Assembly (NCBI RefSeq): GCF_963678635.1
Contig: NC_087062.1
Coordinates: 47,605,283-47,669,282 of the forward strand
Reading direction: 5' to 3'
DNA length: 64,000 nt
Source: Symsagittifera roscoffensis
Lineage: Eukaryota; Xenacoelomorpha; Acoela; Convolutidae
In this document: in pieces, positions 11,465 to 23,800 of the stretch
How positions within the stretch are numbered: position 1 is the first letter of the stretch
Layout: each line of letters opens with the position of its first letter
Made by a program: the position numbers and the translations under genes
Notes under the pieces: generated by a model
What the model was told of the DNA's origin: nothing
Database searches by the model: none
What the model saw: the letters and a program-made list of their open reading frames with translations, nothing else

Positions 11465-12334
11465 GTGAATAGCGAAATCTCAGATCCAAAGCCCGTAACA
11501 AGCGGAGTGTCCCAAGGCAGCATCCTCGGGCCATTGTTTTTCATAATTTTTATTAATGACTTGCTTTCTCTTTGCCAAAATGTCATATCTTTACTTTTCG
11601 CCGATGATGCAAATTTCATCAGCCTAGGATTAGCTAAAGAAGAATTTCAAAATGATTTTCATGTGATATACAACTGGACAGTTCAAAATAATATGCCATT
11701 CAATGTTGATAAATGCACCCTTGTAGGCTTTACTAAAAGTTCAAACTACGTTTGCTTCAACAATACGGAAATCAAATTAGTGGACAATCAGAAAGATCTA
11801 GGGGTTATAATTTCAAATTACATGAGCTGAAATCTACACATTGACAGAGCAGGCCTAAAAGCCAATAAAACTTTTTTCGCGATCAAAACAAACATATCGA
11901 ATTTAAACAGAGTAGCGAAACTGAATTTGTTCAAATCCATGATAATCCCCGTGATTCTTTACGCAAGTCCGTGTTTTGATTTAAATAAGTATGTAATGTC
12001 AGAGTTAGAGACGATTCAGGGAAGAGCAGTAAAATTAATTTGCGTTAATAGTGTCTCATACAAAGAAAACTTGAAAGTAATAGGGATTCTTCCTTTGCCA
12101 ATGAATGTTCAGCTAAACAACTTGCTGTTGCTTTCAAAATTGATTTTGGGATGTTATGAGGCAAGTAATCTAGACATATCATATTGCACAGAGTTCTCGC
12201 GCGCAAATTTGTTTCAGGTGAGACGTCCAAGGAAAGCCAAATGCGAACAGAACTTCATGTACCAAACCTGTCGACTTGCGAATGTGTTAAAAATCGATTT
12301 AAGAGAAGGAATTGGCTTGAAAAACGACTTCTAA
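11465..12334 (+). pseudogene. 5'-truncated RT of non-LTR element B, second copy
   Basis: The frame 11465-11830 keeps palm motif B (SGVSQGSILGPLFF, with Ser in place of the usual Pro) and motif C (FADDANF) in a single frame, unlike the copy at 4138-6039. After a stop at 11828-11830 the thumb and C-terminal segment continues to 12334. The element ends at the ACT repeat near 12490-12508. The 5' truncation coincides with the tandem-array junction at 11461, so it may come from the segmental duplication and not from abortive reverse transcription. Confidence 0.75.
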
Positions 12335-12509
12335 AAATCTTCTGGTCGAAATTTGAGCAATACAATGAGAGCGACCAGTGCACTTGGAAATTAGCGTGCG
12401 ATTGTACGGCGAACAATTGCAGAAATAGAACTGTTTTTTGAAACGAGAAACTGACGGGGTCCAAACCCTTGTGTGAACCACAAAATTCATATTACTACTA
12501 CTACTATAG

Positions 12510-13080
12510 AAAGGGCCCTTCCATTTATGAAAGGTCTTTGCACAAGCTGGATAGGGTCGAATCATGAATGAAGTCAAACAACAGCAATAAAAGCATTGTT
12601 AATATTAGAATTTAAACACAGAGGCGAAGTGGCAATTCGCGTACACAAGCGTCAATTATGAGTCTACGCATTTAATCTAGTATTTAAACTAGTATAAGAA
12701 AAAGTTCATCAAAAACATCCGACCCTGCGCAGGTTCAAATCTCTTATCTTGCTGCTGGTCTCCTTTCCTGCATCTACACTATGATTCCATGATGCCTTGA
12801 AGCTAGAGCGCTATTTGTAATAATCTGTGTGAAAATCCTTATCAGAATTTTAAAATGTTAATTTAAACGTTTTCGCACATTTTGTGCATTATCAGGCTTA
12901 ATTTTTTTTGCAATATTTACAAAGCAATCAAAGATCTGAAAAAATGAGAAACATGTCTAAAAATGCAATAAACATTTTTGACCAAAAAATTTTAAACAAC
13001 TGTAATTACATATCCTTATCATTGGCTGTACTTAATAGCTGCTTCTGAGGAGATTTAATGAGCAAATCAATCCTCCGGAA
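12510..13080. other. Non-coding spacer of the tandem unit, second copy
   Basis: This repeats 6182-6750 with small indels and slightly more sequence near 12850-12880. It has no credible ORF or RNA gene. Confidence 0.5.
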
Positions 13081-13600
13081 ACATCTCGCAAAACCCTGCA
13101 AGAAGAAGAGCGAGAAGTTCACCACAGGGATCATGAGAACAGAACAGGCTGTGGTATGGACAGATATGATTTCATTGAGGAAGTCTGGCCAGTAGTGCAG
13201 TGCTACGGGACCCAGCCGATGTTGAAAACAGGTCTCAGCAGACCACTGCTGCGGGAAATCCTTGACAAGTTGGACGAATGTGAAGGGAGAATCGGCGAAG
13301 TGTTGATTGATTCGGCCAGTGATGAAAATGAAACAAATTCTCCGATCAACGCGACGCAATAAGAAAACAACGAGGAGATGATATACTTGTCCAAAACTCG
13401 AAAAGGAACAATGCGATCGAAGATGGTGATTGAGAAGATCAATGACTTGAAGGTGAAGTTGGGCATCAAGGTGACGTTAAGAAAAATTGGAGAAAAAAAA
13501 GTGGATTCTGAACCTCCAACGATAGCTGTCAATTAATCAAAATGAAAACCAGTCGAATATGTCATGGATATTGGGCAAGGCGATGGAAGTCAGTGTTAGA
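13080..13600 (+). pseudogene. Inverted 3' end of the SGNH-like gene (unit 2)
   Basis: The plus strand reads the C-terminal domain of the SGNH-like family. An open piece at 13156-13362 begins MDRYDFIEEVWPVVQCYG and contains LLREILDKLDECEGRIGEV. After a TAA at 13360-13362 it continues with KGTMRSKMVIEKIND and the terminal VMDIGQGDGSQC (about 13560-13600). It is the mirror image of 15308-15750 on the other side of the Penelope-like segment. The LxxILDKLDECExR stretch could form a short coiled coil. Confidence 0.7.
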
Positions 13601-13634
13601 AGTCACTAATTGAAGTGTTAGAAGGCTATAGCAG

Positions 13635-13649
13635 TGTAGTATGATGCCA
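13635..13649 (+). other. Conserved 15-base motif downstream of SGNH-like coding end (lineage 1)
   Basis: TGTAGTATGATGCCA lies about 35 bases after the coding end of the inverted fragment. One-mismatch versions lie downstream of copy 1 (reverse strand, 7918-7932) and near 19297. An identical 15-mer lies downstream of both lineage 2 copies (47869-47883 and 57590-57604). The function is unknown; it could be part of a 3' processing or element-end signal. Confidence 0.5.
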
Positions 13650-13795
13650 TTTGTAGCACGTAGTGAATCAGTATAACGTGGATAACTTTCTTTTCATGCA
13701 TTTTGTTAATTCATTTCGATTGCACTGTCCCATTGACCGATGCTGTCCGGGGAGTGTGTGACATTCGACAAGAATGACGCCTAAAATGCAAATTT

Positions 13796-15050
13796 TCATC
13801 TAGAGCAGTTTAGGTGCGCATCTATAAATTTTGAAATGCTGCCTGAATCAGTGGGTTTTTGATACCACCCGCATGTGACCTTTTCCACGTTGACATTAAA
13901 ATCCAAAAAGGCCAAATTATCGTTACTATCAAAGTTTTCTATGGTGAACTGCAAATTTGGATGCAATTTTTTGGCAGCCTCGAGGACTACCCCAGGATCA
14001 CCCTTGACAGTTCTAAGCATGTCGTCCACTTATGTTAGAAAAACTTCAACACCATTCTCAGTCCGATCTACTTCTTGTTGTTTTTGCGAGTCATGCAATA
14101 CCATACTGTTTCAGCGATGTCTGCGTATTTGGATTCCGATATGTTACCTCACCCCAAATGGTTCCAATTCGAACAATCTTTGCATTCTATCCCTGTAATT
14201 GATATGTCACCTTTTTCTGACATCCAGGTCAGACTACCTTCTTATCTTCATTTAGCACAGTCAATATTGGTACTTCTGTTTTTAATGCAAGTTCGTGTTC
14301 TTAGAGCTACAAGTTGGCCTGTATTGCATTACAGCAAGGGAGGCGCCCATTGCGAAAACGTCTTTTTGTACATACCACAAACCATTACATTTAAAGTATA
14401 CCTTACTCACTGCCAAACTTAATAGTTTTCTCATTGTTTTGCAAGATACTTCAGGAGGATCGATTGGCTCATATACTCCTCATAACTATTTCAACAGCTT
14501 CCGTGAGCGGGACATTAGTGTATAAACTCTCTACATCAAGGTTCACTATTGTTTTTGTTGAGTAGATAAAAATCATCAATCCATCGGAGATGGATCAACC
14601 TTTTCCTCCAACTCCTAGCTTCAATTATCTGAAAACGAATTTGATGTGGTTAAATTCAATTCAAGAAATACCAGGAAGTTACAAGTTGATATAATTGAGT
14701 TCCAAATCTTTTCGCAAAACCCTTCCGGATTCTTGAATCCAGTCGAGAAGCTGTCTTAATTTTTACCAGGAAGGGTAGCAAAATCCTCCCACTACCCCTC
14801 CAAATTCTCAGTAACTACACCGTTACGATTGTAGCTGCACACTCGTTACAATTGGGAATGCTTTTCCGCTGATATCTTCGATCGTAAATTTCAATCTGCT
14901 GTCCACTTTCTCAGCGAAAATTTTGTTCCTATTTTGACTAGCGGAAAGTGTTCTGATCATTTTCCTCCTTTTTCTGTAGTCGCGAAAATCAAAGTGATCA
15001 CGATTCTTTTCAAACACGTTCCTAAAATTCTCCGTGTCAGTCAAAACCGA
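13796..15050 (-). pseudogene. Penelope-like element RT (unit 2)
   Basis: The minus strand gives NLDVESLYTNVPLTEAVEIV (about 14550-14490, RT block A), FAMGASLAV (about 14365-14335, block B), and then a 77-codon frame 14029-13796 with DDMLRTVKGD, LHPNLQFTIE, LAFLDFNVNV and GWYQKPTDSG. The last three are the late RT blocks typical of Penelope-like elements. The upstream part, 15044-14823, encodes a basic segment (RDYRKRRKMIRTL) that may be the N-terminal region. No YxDD box in the expected frame and no GIY-YIG domain were found, and there are many stops. Confidence 0.8.
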
Positions 15051-15307
15051 TTTCTCCCAATTCGTTTATTTTGTCCAATAAAAACGCTAATTCTTTAAAA
15101 CCACCAATTCTCCCACTAAACCACTCCAGATGAAATTTTTTTGCCATGCGTTTTAGGCGTCATTTTTGTCGAATGTCACACGCTCCCCGGACAGCATCGG
15201 TCAATGGGACAGTGTAATCGAAGTGAATGAACAAAATGCATGAAAAAAAGTTATTTACGTTATACTGATTCACTAATATAGCCTTCTAACACTTTAATTA
15301 CTGACTT

Positions 15308-18300
15308 CTAACACTGACTCCCATCGCCTTGCCCAATATCCATGACATCTTCCACTCGTTTTTCTTTTGCTGAACTGACAACTATCGTTGGAGGTTCAGA
15401 ATCCACTTTTGTTTTTCCAGTTTTTCTTAACGTCACCTTGCTGCCCAACTTCATCTTCATATCATTGATCTTGTCAATCACCATCTTCGATCGCATCGTT
15501 CCTTTTCGAGTTCTGGACAAACCTATTATCTCCTCGTTGCTTTCCTGTTGCGTCGCCTTGATCGGAGAAGTTGTTTCATTTTCATCACTGGCCGAATCAA
15601 TCAACACTTATCTGACTCTTTCTTCACATTCGTTCAACTTCTCAAGGATTTCCCGCATCAGTGGTCTGTTTAGATCCGTTTTCAACATCGACTGGGTCCC
15701 GTAGCACTGCACTACTGTCCAGATTTCCTCCATGAAAGCATCTCTGTCCATACAACAGCCTGTTCTGTTCTCATGATCCCTGTGATGAACTTCTCACTCT
15801 TCTTCTTGCTGGGTTCCCAAGAAAGGTACTCGGGCTGCGCCTTCTTTTCTTCTCCTGCGCGGAGACTCCGTTAAAAGTTTCTTTCTAGAGGTTTCAGTCT
15901 TGCCAAAAGAGCTTCTCCTCAGCAAGTTATGGGTTATATTCATAAACGCCAAATGCTCTAGCGTGGAAGCTTGTTCTTCCGCCTGTTCAGTCGTCCCTGC
16001 CAACGTTTCTGTTCCCTCATCCTCGTCGTCCAAGAAATTGAAGTTCAAGCTAGACGAAGTTCACCCACTGAGGCTTTGCCATCGTCCCTTCCCGCTTAGT
16101 CGGGGTCCTGCTCCATTGGTTCTTCCGGTTGACGGTCTTCTTTCTACTCGTCGTCTCGCTCTTCATTTTTCCTTGACCCTGATGGTCTTTGCTCCTCATT
16201 CGTTGTCTCGACTGGAAGCTTCGGCACGACTAGCTTTCTTACTGACCGGTTTTTTTTCTCAATGTCTTATCACAATTTCCTCACAGCCGAAGGGCGCTGG
16301 AGCAGTCCTAGTCAGCAGTTTCCCAGTTTTTGCCAACTCTGGTCTCACAATCGTTACTATCAGTGCTGCTTCTTGCAAATCAGCCTTGCCTCTCATGGCA
16401 GTTGGCCCAAGCTCCAATTTGGCCCATTCATCCTCGAATTTTTCAGGTTTCGGAGTGGCTGCGTTGCTCATCCTTCTCCTCGTCGACTCATCCACATATA
16501 CAAACTGCTTGTACTGCAGCACGGCAGCGTTTCTGCCTTTAACTGCTCGGAGCAACATCCTCCGAATTAAGGAAAATTCGGGTATTTCTTCTAGTAGCTT
16601 TTGGTAATTGCCCCAGTCTTCATTTCCTTTCTCACTTTTTGGTAGGAAGCGATTATACAAGGAATTCTAGTTATTTCGTCGTTTGTTTTGTCGTAGGCTC
16701 TCAAATTCCACAGCTTTGGGAACAGCTCGATATGTCCTCTGTCCACTTCGCCCATTCAATCACGGAAGTGGTCATGGAAGTTTACTGCTGTCATATCTGG
16801 CTCTGCTATTTTCGCAAACAGTAAATCCCCGCGCATTGATTCGCGTAGCATATTCTGCTCGCACCAATTAGGTGTGCTCCCGTCCACTACTAAAATGAGG
16901 TTCAGGTGCAATACCGACCTCCTATAGGCTTCCACTTTCACGTCGGGGACAAGAAAGTCACTGCTGGACAGTTTATCTTCGTCACAAACTCGCTGACTCC
17001 CCTGATCAGTGCTAGGGGATTTTTCCTCATAGCTAGACCTAAATCGGTAAGTAGGGGCATGCCCTCCGCACAACGTCGCACGTCTTCTTCTTTTTCCATT
17101 GTCTTGTCTTCTCCGGTCCCGAGGCGATTCTGTTGTAGCAGGTTTTGGATCAGAGTATGTCTTAGATCCCGCACTTTAGTCCAAGATTCCTTAGACCTTT
17201 TCATGTCGAACATTTTCATATTCTCCTCCATCTGCTCGGGGTAGCGGGTTAAGGTTATCAATTCTCCTAATTTTCTATGCGTGATCGAAATCAAGGTCAG
17301 GAGTCCACCCAGTCGGAGATTTTCTATTCCTTCAGTGAGCAGCACTGCTGGTCCTTTTATGAAATTTTCTGCTCCAAACGTCACGAACAGTCCCAGGAAC
17401 ACTACGATAGATAATCTCGCAACGGCCTGGAGGAAGTCCGGATTAGATAGCGAGAGAACCCGAACCCTTCCAACATGCTATCTGTCCTCCTAAAATTTTC
17501 TTCATCTCTCTTTTTCTGCGTCCAAAATGCCTCAAGTGTTATCTGGCACACCCTGTCAACGAAATACGCTGACTTTTCTTCTTCGTTGTCCGTTAAATTC
17601 ATGTTTCTCAATAGGTAAGGGTGGATCTTCGTGATCATCGTCGGCCCCGCTCGAAAGCGTCCATGCTTAATGCTGCTATTCGAGGAGTCAAGTGAAGCCA
17701 CCTGTTTGCCTCCGGTTTCGTTCGCAAAACCATAGCTTCCAAGTGAACTTTCGTATCTTTGGCGTTCTGTTTCTTCGGCTTCTCTTCTCCATCGAACTCC
17801 ACTCCTCTGGACCGCAGGTCATCAGACATCGCCACTGTCACTTTATGATCATCTTCGATTCCTGGTTCCATCTTGAGCTTTTTGCTGAAACTGGACAGTT
17901 GCAATCCCAACACTTCATCTAACACCAGCATGTGTAGCGAATTATCTTCAAGTCCTCTCATAGCGTTTGAGATATCCGACCTCACTGCAGGCAATTCTGA
18001 CCGAAGTGGTCTCAGATTCCTCGCCTCTACTTCGCAATTTGGGGCAGGTATGATTACATCATATTTCCCATCTGACTCCAGAATGTCTTTGATTACTGGC
18101 CACTACGCAGTTTCCATCGTTGCTGGCTCTCTGAGTCTGCTCAGGAGACCTCTGCTGTGCAGGTGACCTTTAATGCCAGTAAACACAATTGTTATTGGTT
18201 TCATTTCGACCTGTCGTTGAATTCAGGTCGGTTCCAGCCAATATTACCACATCGAGCCAAAACAAGGGTTTAGGGGTATTCACTAAGTCCGAGCTCGCAA

Positions 18301-18612
18301 TCACTAGTATCTTTGTCTAACTCATGTGTGCTTTGTCGTACGCGGCGAAAGCGGTCTCGTCTATTCGGAATATAAGTTCACCATATCTTTCAGCATCACC
18401 ATCTTGGGCGACTTGTTTCGAATAGGCTCTTTCTTTCACATGAGTTGGAGGCGCTCGCACTTGTTTAAACATCTTTACTTGTTTCCCCGTAGCTGCTCTA
18501 CTCGTCAAGAATCTCCCTGGTCTCTCCTCTCTAGTTTGCTTGCTGTGATTCATCCTTACATCATGCAATGGTCTGGCATTCATAGGACCCATGGTGTTGT
18601 TTGAGGACAGTC
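15308..18612 (-). pseudogene. SGNH-like multi-domain family, lineage 1, copy 2 (degenerate)
   Basis: This has the same block order as copy 1 and is almost identical over 16260-18050. Landmarks on the minus strand are FRIDETAFAAYDKAHM (18345), SELPAVRSDISNAMRG-like (17994), VLDEVLGLQL (17930), LRTKPEANRWLHLTPR (17730), LLTEGIENLRLGGLLTL (17340), DVKVEAYRRSVLHLNL (16957), PLIRRMLLRAVKGRNA (16570), LDDEDEGTETL (16035), and the charged C-terminal domain ending at 15308. A deletion near 18073 removes the segment between the second GDS-like block and FVYTSIALL. The 5' part is lost at the array junction at about 18612. Confidence 0.65.
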
Positions 18613-18839
18613 CTTATCCAAAATTTAAAATGTTAATTCAAACATTTTCGCACATTTTGTGCATCATCAGGCTTAATTTTTTCTTTGCAATATTAACAAA
18701 ACAATCAAAGTTCTGAAAAAATGAGAAGCATGTCTAAAACCTTTTTGACCAAACAAATTTAAACAACCTTATCATTGGGGTACCTAATAGCTGCTTCTGC
18801 GGAGATTTAATGAGCAAATCAATCCTCCTGAACTATCTA

Positions 18840-19262
18840 GCAAAACCCATCTCGCAGAGCAGTGCTACGGGACCCAGTTGATGTTGAAAACAAGTCTCAA
18901 CAGACCACTGCTGCGGGAAAGCCTTGACAAGTTGGACGAATGTGAAGGGAGAATCGGCGAAGTGTTGATTGATTCGGCCAGTGATGAAAATGAAACAAAT
19001 TCTCCGATCAAGGCGACGCAATAAGAAAGCAACGACGAGATGATATACTTGTCCAAAATTTGAAAAGGAACAATGCGATCGAAGATGGTGATTGACAAGA
19101 TCAATGATATGAAGATGAAGTTGGGCAGCAAGGTGACGTTAAGAAAAATTGGAGAGAAAAAAGTGGATTCTGAACCTCCAACGATAGCTGTCAATTCATC
19201 AAAACAAAAACCAGTCGAATATGTCATGGATATTGGGCAAGGCGATGAAAGTCAGTGTTAGA
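18840..19262 (+). pseudogene. Inverted 3' end of the SGNH-like gene (unit 3)
   Basis: The plus strand reads the C-terminal domain without its first residues. It contains LLRESLDKLDECEGRIGEV, then MRSKMVIDKINDMKMKLGS (19073 onward) and the terminal VMDIGQGDESQC ending at 19261. Stops at 19021 and 19062 break it. It mirrors 20818-21261. Confidence 0.65.
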
Positions 19263-19439
19263 AGTCAGTAATTGAAGTGTTAGAAGGCTATAGCAGTGTA
19301 TTATGATGCCATTTGTAGCACGTAGTGAATCAGTATAACGTGGATAACTTTCTTTTCATGCATTTTGTTAATTCACTTCGATTGCACTGTCCCATTGACC
19401 GATGCTGTCCGGGGAGCGTGTAACATTCGACAAGAATGA

Positions 19440-20680
19440 CGCCTAAAATGCAAATTTTCATCTAGAGCAGTTTAGGTGCGCATTTCTAAATTTTGAAATG
19501 CTGCCTGTATCAGTGGGTTTTTGATACCGACCGCATGTGACCTTTTCCACGTTGACATTAAAATTCGATCTACTTCTTGTTGTTTTTGCGAGTCATGCAA
19601 TACCATACTGTTTCTGCGATGTCTGCGTATTTGGATTCCGATATGTTACCTCACCCCAAATGGTTCCAATTCGAACAATCTTTGCATTCTATCCCTGTAA
19701 TTGATATGTCACCTTTTTCTGACATCCAGGTCAGACTACCTTCTTATCTTCATTTAGCACAGTCAATATTGGTACTTCTGTTTTTAATGCAGGTTCGTGT
19801 TCTTAGAGCTACAAGTCGGCCTGTATTGCATTACAGCAAGGGATGCGCCCATTGCAAAAACGTTTTTTTGTACATACCACAAACCATTACATTTAAAGTA
19901 TACCTTACTCACTGCCAAACTTAATAGTTTTCTCATTGTTTTGCAAGATACTTCAGGAGGATCGATTGGCTCATATACTCCTCATAACTATTTCAACAGC
20001 TTCCGTGAGCGGGACATTAGTGTATAAACTCTCTACATCAAGGTTCACTATTGTTTTTGTTGAGTAGATAAAAATCATCAATCCATCGGAGATGGATCAA
20101 CCTTTTCCTCCAGCTCCTAGCTTCAATTATCTGAAAACAATTTTGATGTGGTTTAATTCAATTCAGGAAATACCAGGAAAAAACAAGTTATAATTGAGAT
20201 TTAATTGGCTTCCAAATCTTTTCGCAAAACCCTTCCGGATACTTGAATCCAGTCGAGAAGCTGTCTTGTTTTTTTACCAGGAAGGATAGCAAAATCCTCC
20301 CAATACCCCTCCGAATTCTCAGTAACTACACAGTTACGATTGTAGCTGCACACTCGTTACAATTGGGAATGCTTTTCCGCTGATATCTTCGATCGTAAAT
20401 TTCAAACTGCTGTCCACTTTTCTCAGCGAAATTTTTCGTTCTTATTCCGATTAGCGGAAATTGTTCTTATCATTTTCCCGCCTTTTCTGTAGTCGCGAAA
20501 ATCAAAATGATCACGATTCTTTACAAACACTTTTCTAAAATTCTCCGTGTCAGTCAAAACCGATCTCTGCCAATTCGTTTATTTTGTCCAATAAAAACGC
20601 TAATTCTTTGAAACCACCAATTCTCCCACTAAACTGCTCCAGATGAAAATTTGTTTTGCCATGCATTTTAGGCGTCATTT
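19440..20680 (-). pseudogene. Penelope-like element RT (unit 3)
   Basis: The minus strand reads the same LDVESLYTNVPLTEAVEIV block (about 20060-20000) and the FAMGASLAV-type block (about 19875-19845). The final RT blocks are partly deleted: the jump at about 19563-19567 removes roughly 130 bases present in unit 2, including DDMLRTVKGD and LAFLDFNVNV. It is flanked on both sides by inverted copies of the SGNH-like 3' end. Confidence 0.7.
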
Positions 20681-20817
20681 TTGTCGAATGTCACACACTC
20701 GACAGCAGTAACAAAATGCATGAAAAGAAAGTTATCCACGTTATACTGATTCACTACGTGGTACAAATGTCATCATACTACACTGCTATAGCCTTCTAAC
20801 ACTTTAATTACTGACGT

Positions 20818-23800
20818 CTAACACTGACTTCCATTGCCTTGCCCAATATCCATGACATCTTCGACTCGTTTTCCTTTTGCTGAACTGACAGCTATCGTTG
20901 GAGGTTCAGAATCCACTTTTGTTTTTCCAGTTTTTCTTAACGTCACCTTGCTGCCCAACTTCATCGTCATATCATTGATCTTTTCAATCACCATCTTCGA
21001 TCGCATCGTTCCTTTTCGAGTTCTGGACAAATATATTATCTCCTCGTTGCTTTCCTGTTGCGTCGCCTTGATCGGAGAATTTGTTTCATTTTCATCACCG
21101 GCCGAATCAATCAACACATCGCTGACTCTCCCTTCACATTCGTCCAACTTGTCAAGGATTTCCCGCATCAGTGGTCTGTTGAGAACTGTTTTCAACATCG
21201 ACTGGGTCCCGTAGCACTGCACTACTGTCCAGACTTCCTCCATGAAAGCATCTCTGTCCATACAACAGCCTGTTCTGTTTTCATGATCCCTGTGATGAAC
21301 TTCTCACTCTTCTTCTTGCTGGGTTCCCAGGAAAGGTACTCGGGCTGCGCCTTCTTTTCTTCTCCTGCGCGGAGGTTCCGTTAAGAGTTTCTTTCTAGAG
21401 GTTTCAGTCTTGCCAAAAGAGCTTCTCCCCGGCAAGTTATGTTTATATTCATAAATGCCGAAGGCTCCAGCGTGGAAGCTTGTTCTTCCGCCTGTTCAGT
21501 AGTCCCTGCCAACGTTTCTGTTCCTTCATCCTCGTCGTCCAAGAAATTGAAGTTCAAGCTAGACGCACCACCCACTGAGGCTTTGCCATCGTCCCTTCCC
21601 GCTTAGTCGGGGTCTGCTTCATTGGTTCTTCCGGTTGACGGTCTTCTTTCTACTCGTCGTCTCGCTCTTCATTTTCCCTGACCCTGATGGTCTTTGCTCC
21701 TCATTCGTTGTCTCGAATTGAAGCTTCGGCACAACTAGCTTTCTTACTGACCGGTCTTTTTTTTCAATGTCTTATCACATTTTCCTCACAGCCGAAGGGC
21801 GCTGGAGCAGTCCTTGTCAGCAGTTTCCCAGTTTTTGCCAACTCTGGTCTCACAATCGTTACTATCAGTGCTGCTTCTTGCAAATCAGCCTTGCCTCTCA
21901 TGGCAGTTGGCACCATCCTCGATTTTTTTCAGGTTTCGGAGTGGCTGCCTTGCTCATCCTTCTCCTCGTCGACTCATCCACATATAAAAACTGCGTGTGG
22001 TGCAGCACGGCACCGTTTCTGCCTTTAACTGCTCGGAGCAACATCCTCCGAATTAAGGGAAAGTCGGGTATTTCTTCTGGTAGCTTTTGGTAATCGTCCC
22101 AGTCTTCAATTCCTTTCTCACTTTTTTTGGTAGGAAGCGATTATACGAGGAATTCTAGTTATTTCGTTGTTTGTTTTGTCGTAGGCTCTCAAATTCCACA
22201 GCTTTGGGAACAGCTTGATATGTCCTCTGTCCACTTCGCCCATTCAATCACGGAAATGGTCATGGAAATTTACTGCTGTCATATCTGGCTCTCCTATTTT
22301 CGCAAACAGTAAATCCCCGCGCATCGATTCGCGTAGCATATTCTGCTCGCACCAATTGGGTGTGCTCCCGTCCACTACTAAATTGAGGTTCAGGTGCAAC
22401 ACCGACCTCCTATAGGCTTTCACTTTCACGTCAGGGACGCGAACGTTACTGCTGGACCGTATATCCTCGTCACAAACTCGCTGACTCCCCTGATCAGTGC
22501 TAGGGGGTTTTTCCTCATAGCTAGACCTAAATTGGTAAGTAGTGGCATGCCCTCCGCACAACGTCGCACGTCTTCTTCTTTTCCATCGTCTTGTCTTCTT
22601 CGGTTCCGAGGCGACTCTGTTGTAGCAGGTTTTGGATCAGAGTATGTATTAGATCCCGCACTTTAGTCCAAGATTCCGTAGACCTTTTCATGTCGAACAT
22701 TCTCATATTCTCCTCCATCTGCTCGGGGTAGCGGGTTAAGGTTATCAATTCTCCTAATTTTCTATGCGTGATCGCAATCAAGGTCAGGAGTCCACCTAGT
22801 CGGAGATTTTCTATTCCTTCAGTGAGCAGGACTGCTGGTCCTTTTTTGAAATTTTCTGCTTCAAACGTTACGAACAGTCCCAGGATCACTACGATAGATA
22901 ATCTCGCAACGGCCTGGAGGAATTCCCGAATTAGATAGCGAGAAAGTCCCGGGTAAATTTTCGCCGGTAAGGACGCGGTCATCCTGCTCCGAACCCTTCC
23001 AACATGCTATCTGTCCTCCTAAAATGTTCTTCACCTCTCTTGTTCTGCGTCCAAAATGCCTCAAGTGTTATCTAGCACACCCTCTCATAGCGTTTGAGAT
23101 ATCCGACCTCACTGCAGACAATTCTGACCGAAGTGGTCTTAGATTCCTCGCCTCTACCATCTGAGAGTAGCGCTATCGATGCATACACGAACTTAAGTCC
23201 ATCCGAGAGGTAGGCATATACCGGGGATAACACGAACACTGTTTTGGCGTTATTTTTTGGAATCTGCCTTCAATAAACACGTTCATGGTCTCGCCATGGA
23301 CTCCAGAATGCTTTGATCGCTGACCACACCGCAGGTTCCATCGTTGCTGGCTCTCTGAGTCTGCTCAGGAGACCTCTGCTGTGCAGGTGACCATTAATGC
23401 CAGTAAACACAATTGTTATTGGTTTCATTTTGGCCTGTCGTTGAATTCAGGTCTTTTCCAGCCAATATTACCACGAGCCAAAACAAGGGTTTAGGGGTTT
23501 TCACTAAGTCCGAGCTCGCAATCACTAGTATCTTCGCCTTCCTCATGTGTGCTTTGTCGTACGCGGCGGATACGGTCTCGTCTTTTCGGAATATCAGTTC
23601 ACCATATCTTTCAGCATCACCTTCTTGGGCGACTTGTTTGGGATAGGCTCTTTCTTTCACATGAGTTGGAGGCGCTCGAGCTTGTTTAAACATCTTTACT
23701 TGTTTCCCCGCAGCTGCTCTACTCGTCAAGAATATCCCTGGTCTCTCCTCTCTAGTTTGCTTGCTATGATTCATCCTTACATCATGCAATGGCATTCATA

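Larger units (their letters stand above)
11461..18612. repeat. Tandem segmental duplication, copy 2
   Basis: This unit has the same gene order as copy 1 but keeps a longer Penelope-like segment and a longer inverted 3' fragment. It ends at about 18612, where the SGNH-like gene is joined directly to spacer sequence equivalent to 12838. The two sides share only GTCC/TCC at the junction. A deletion of about 150 bp relative to copy 1 lies near 18073. Confidence 0.8.
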
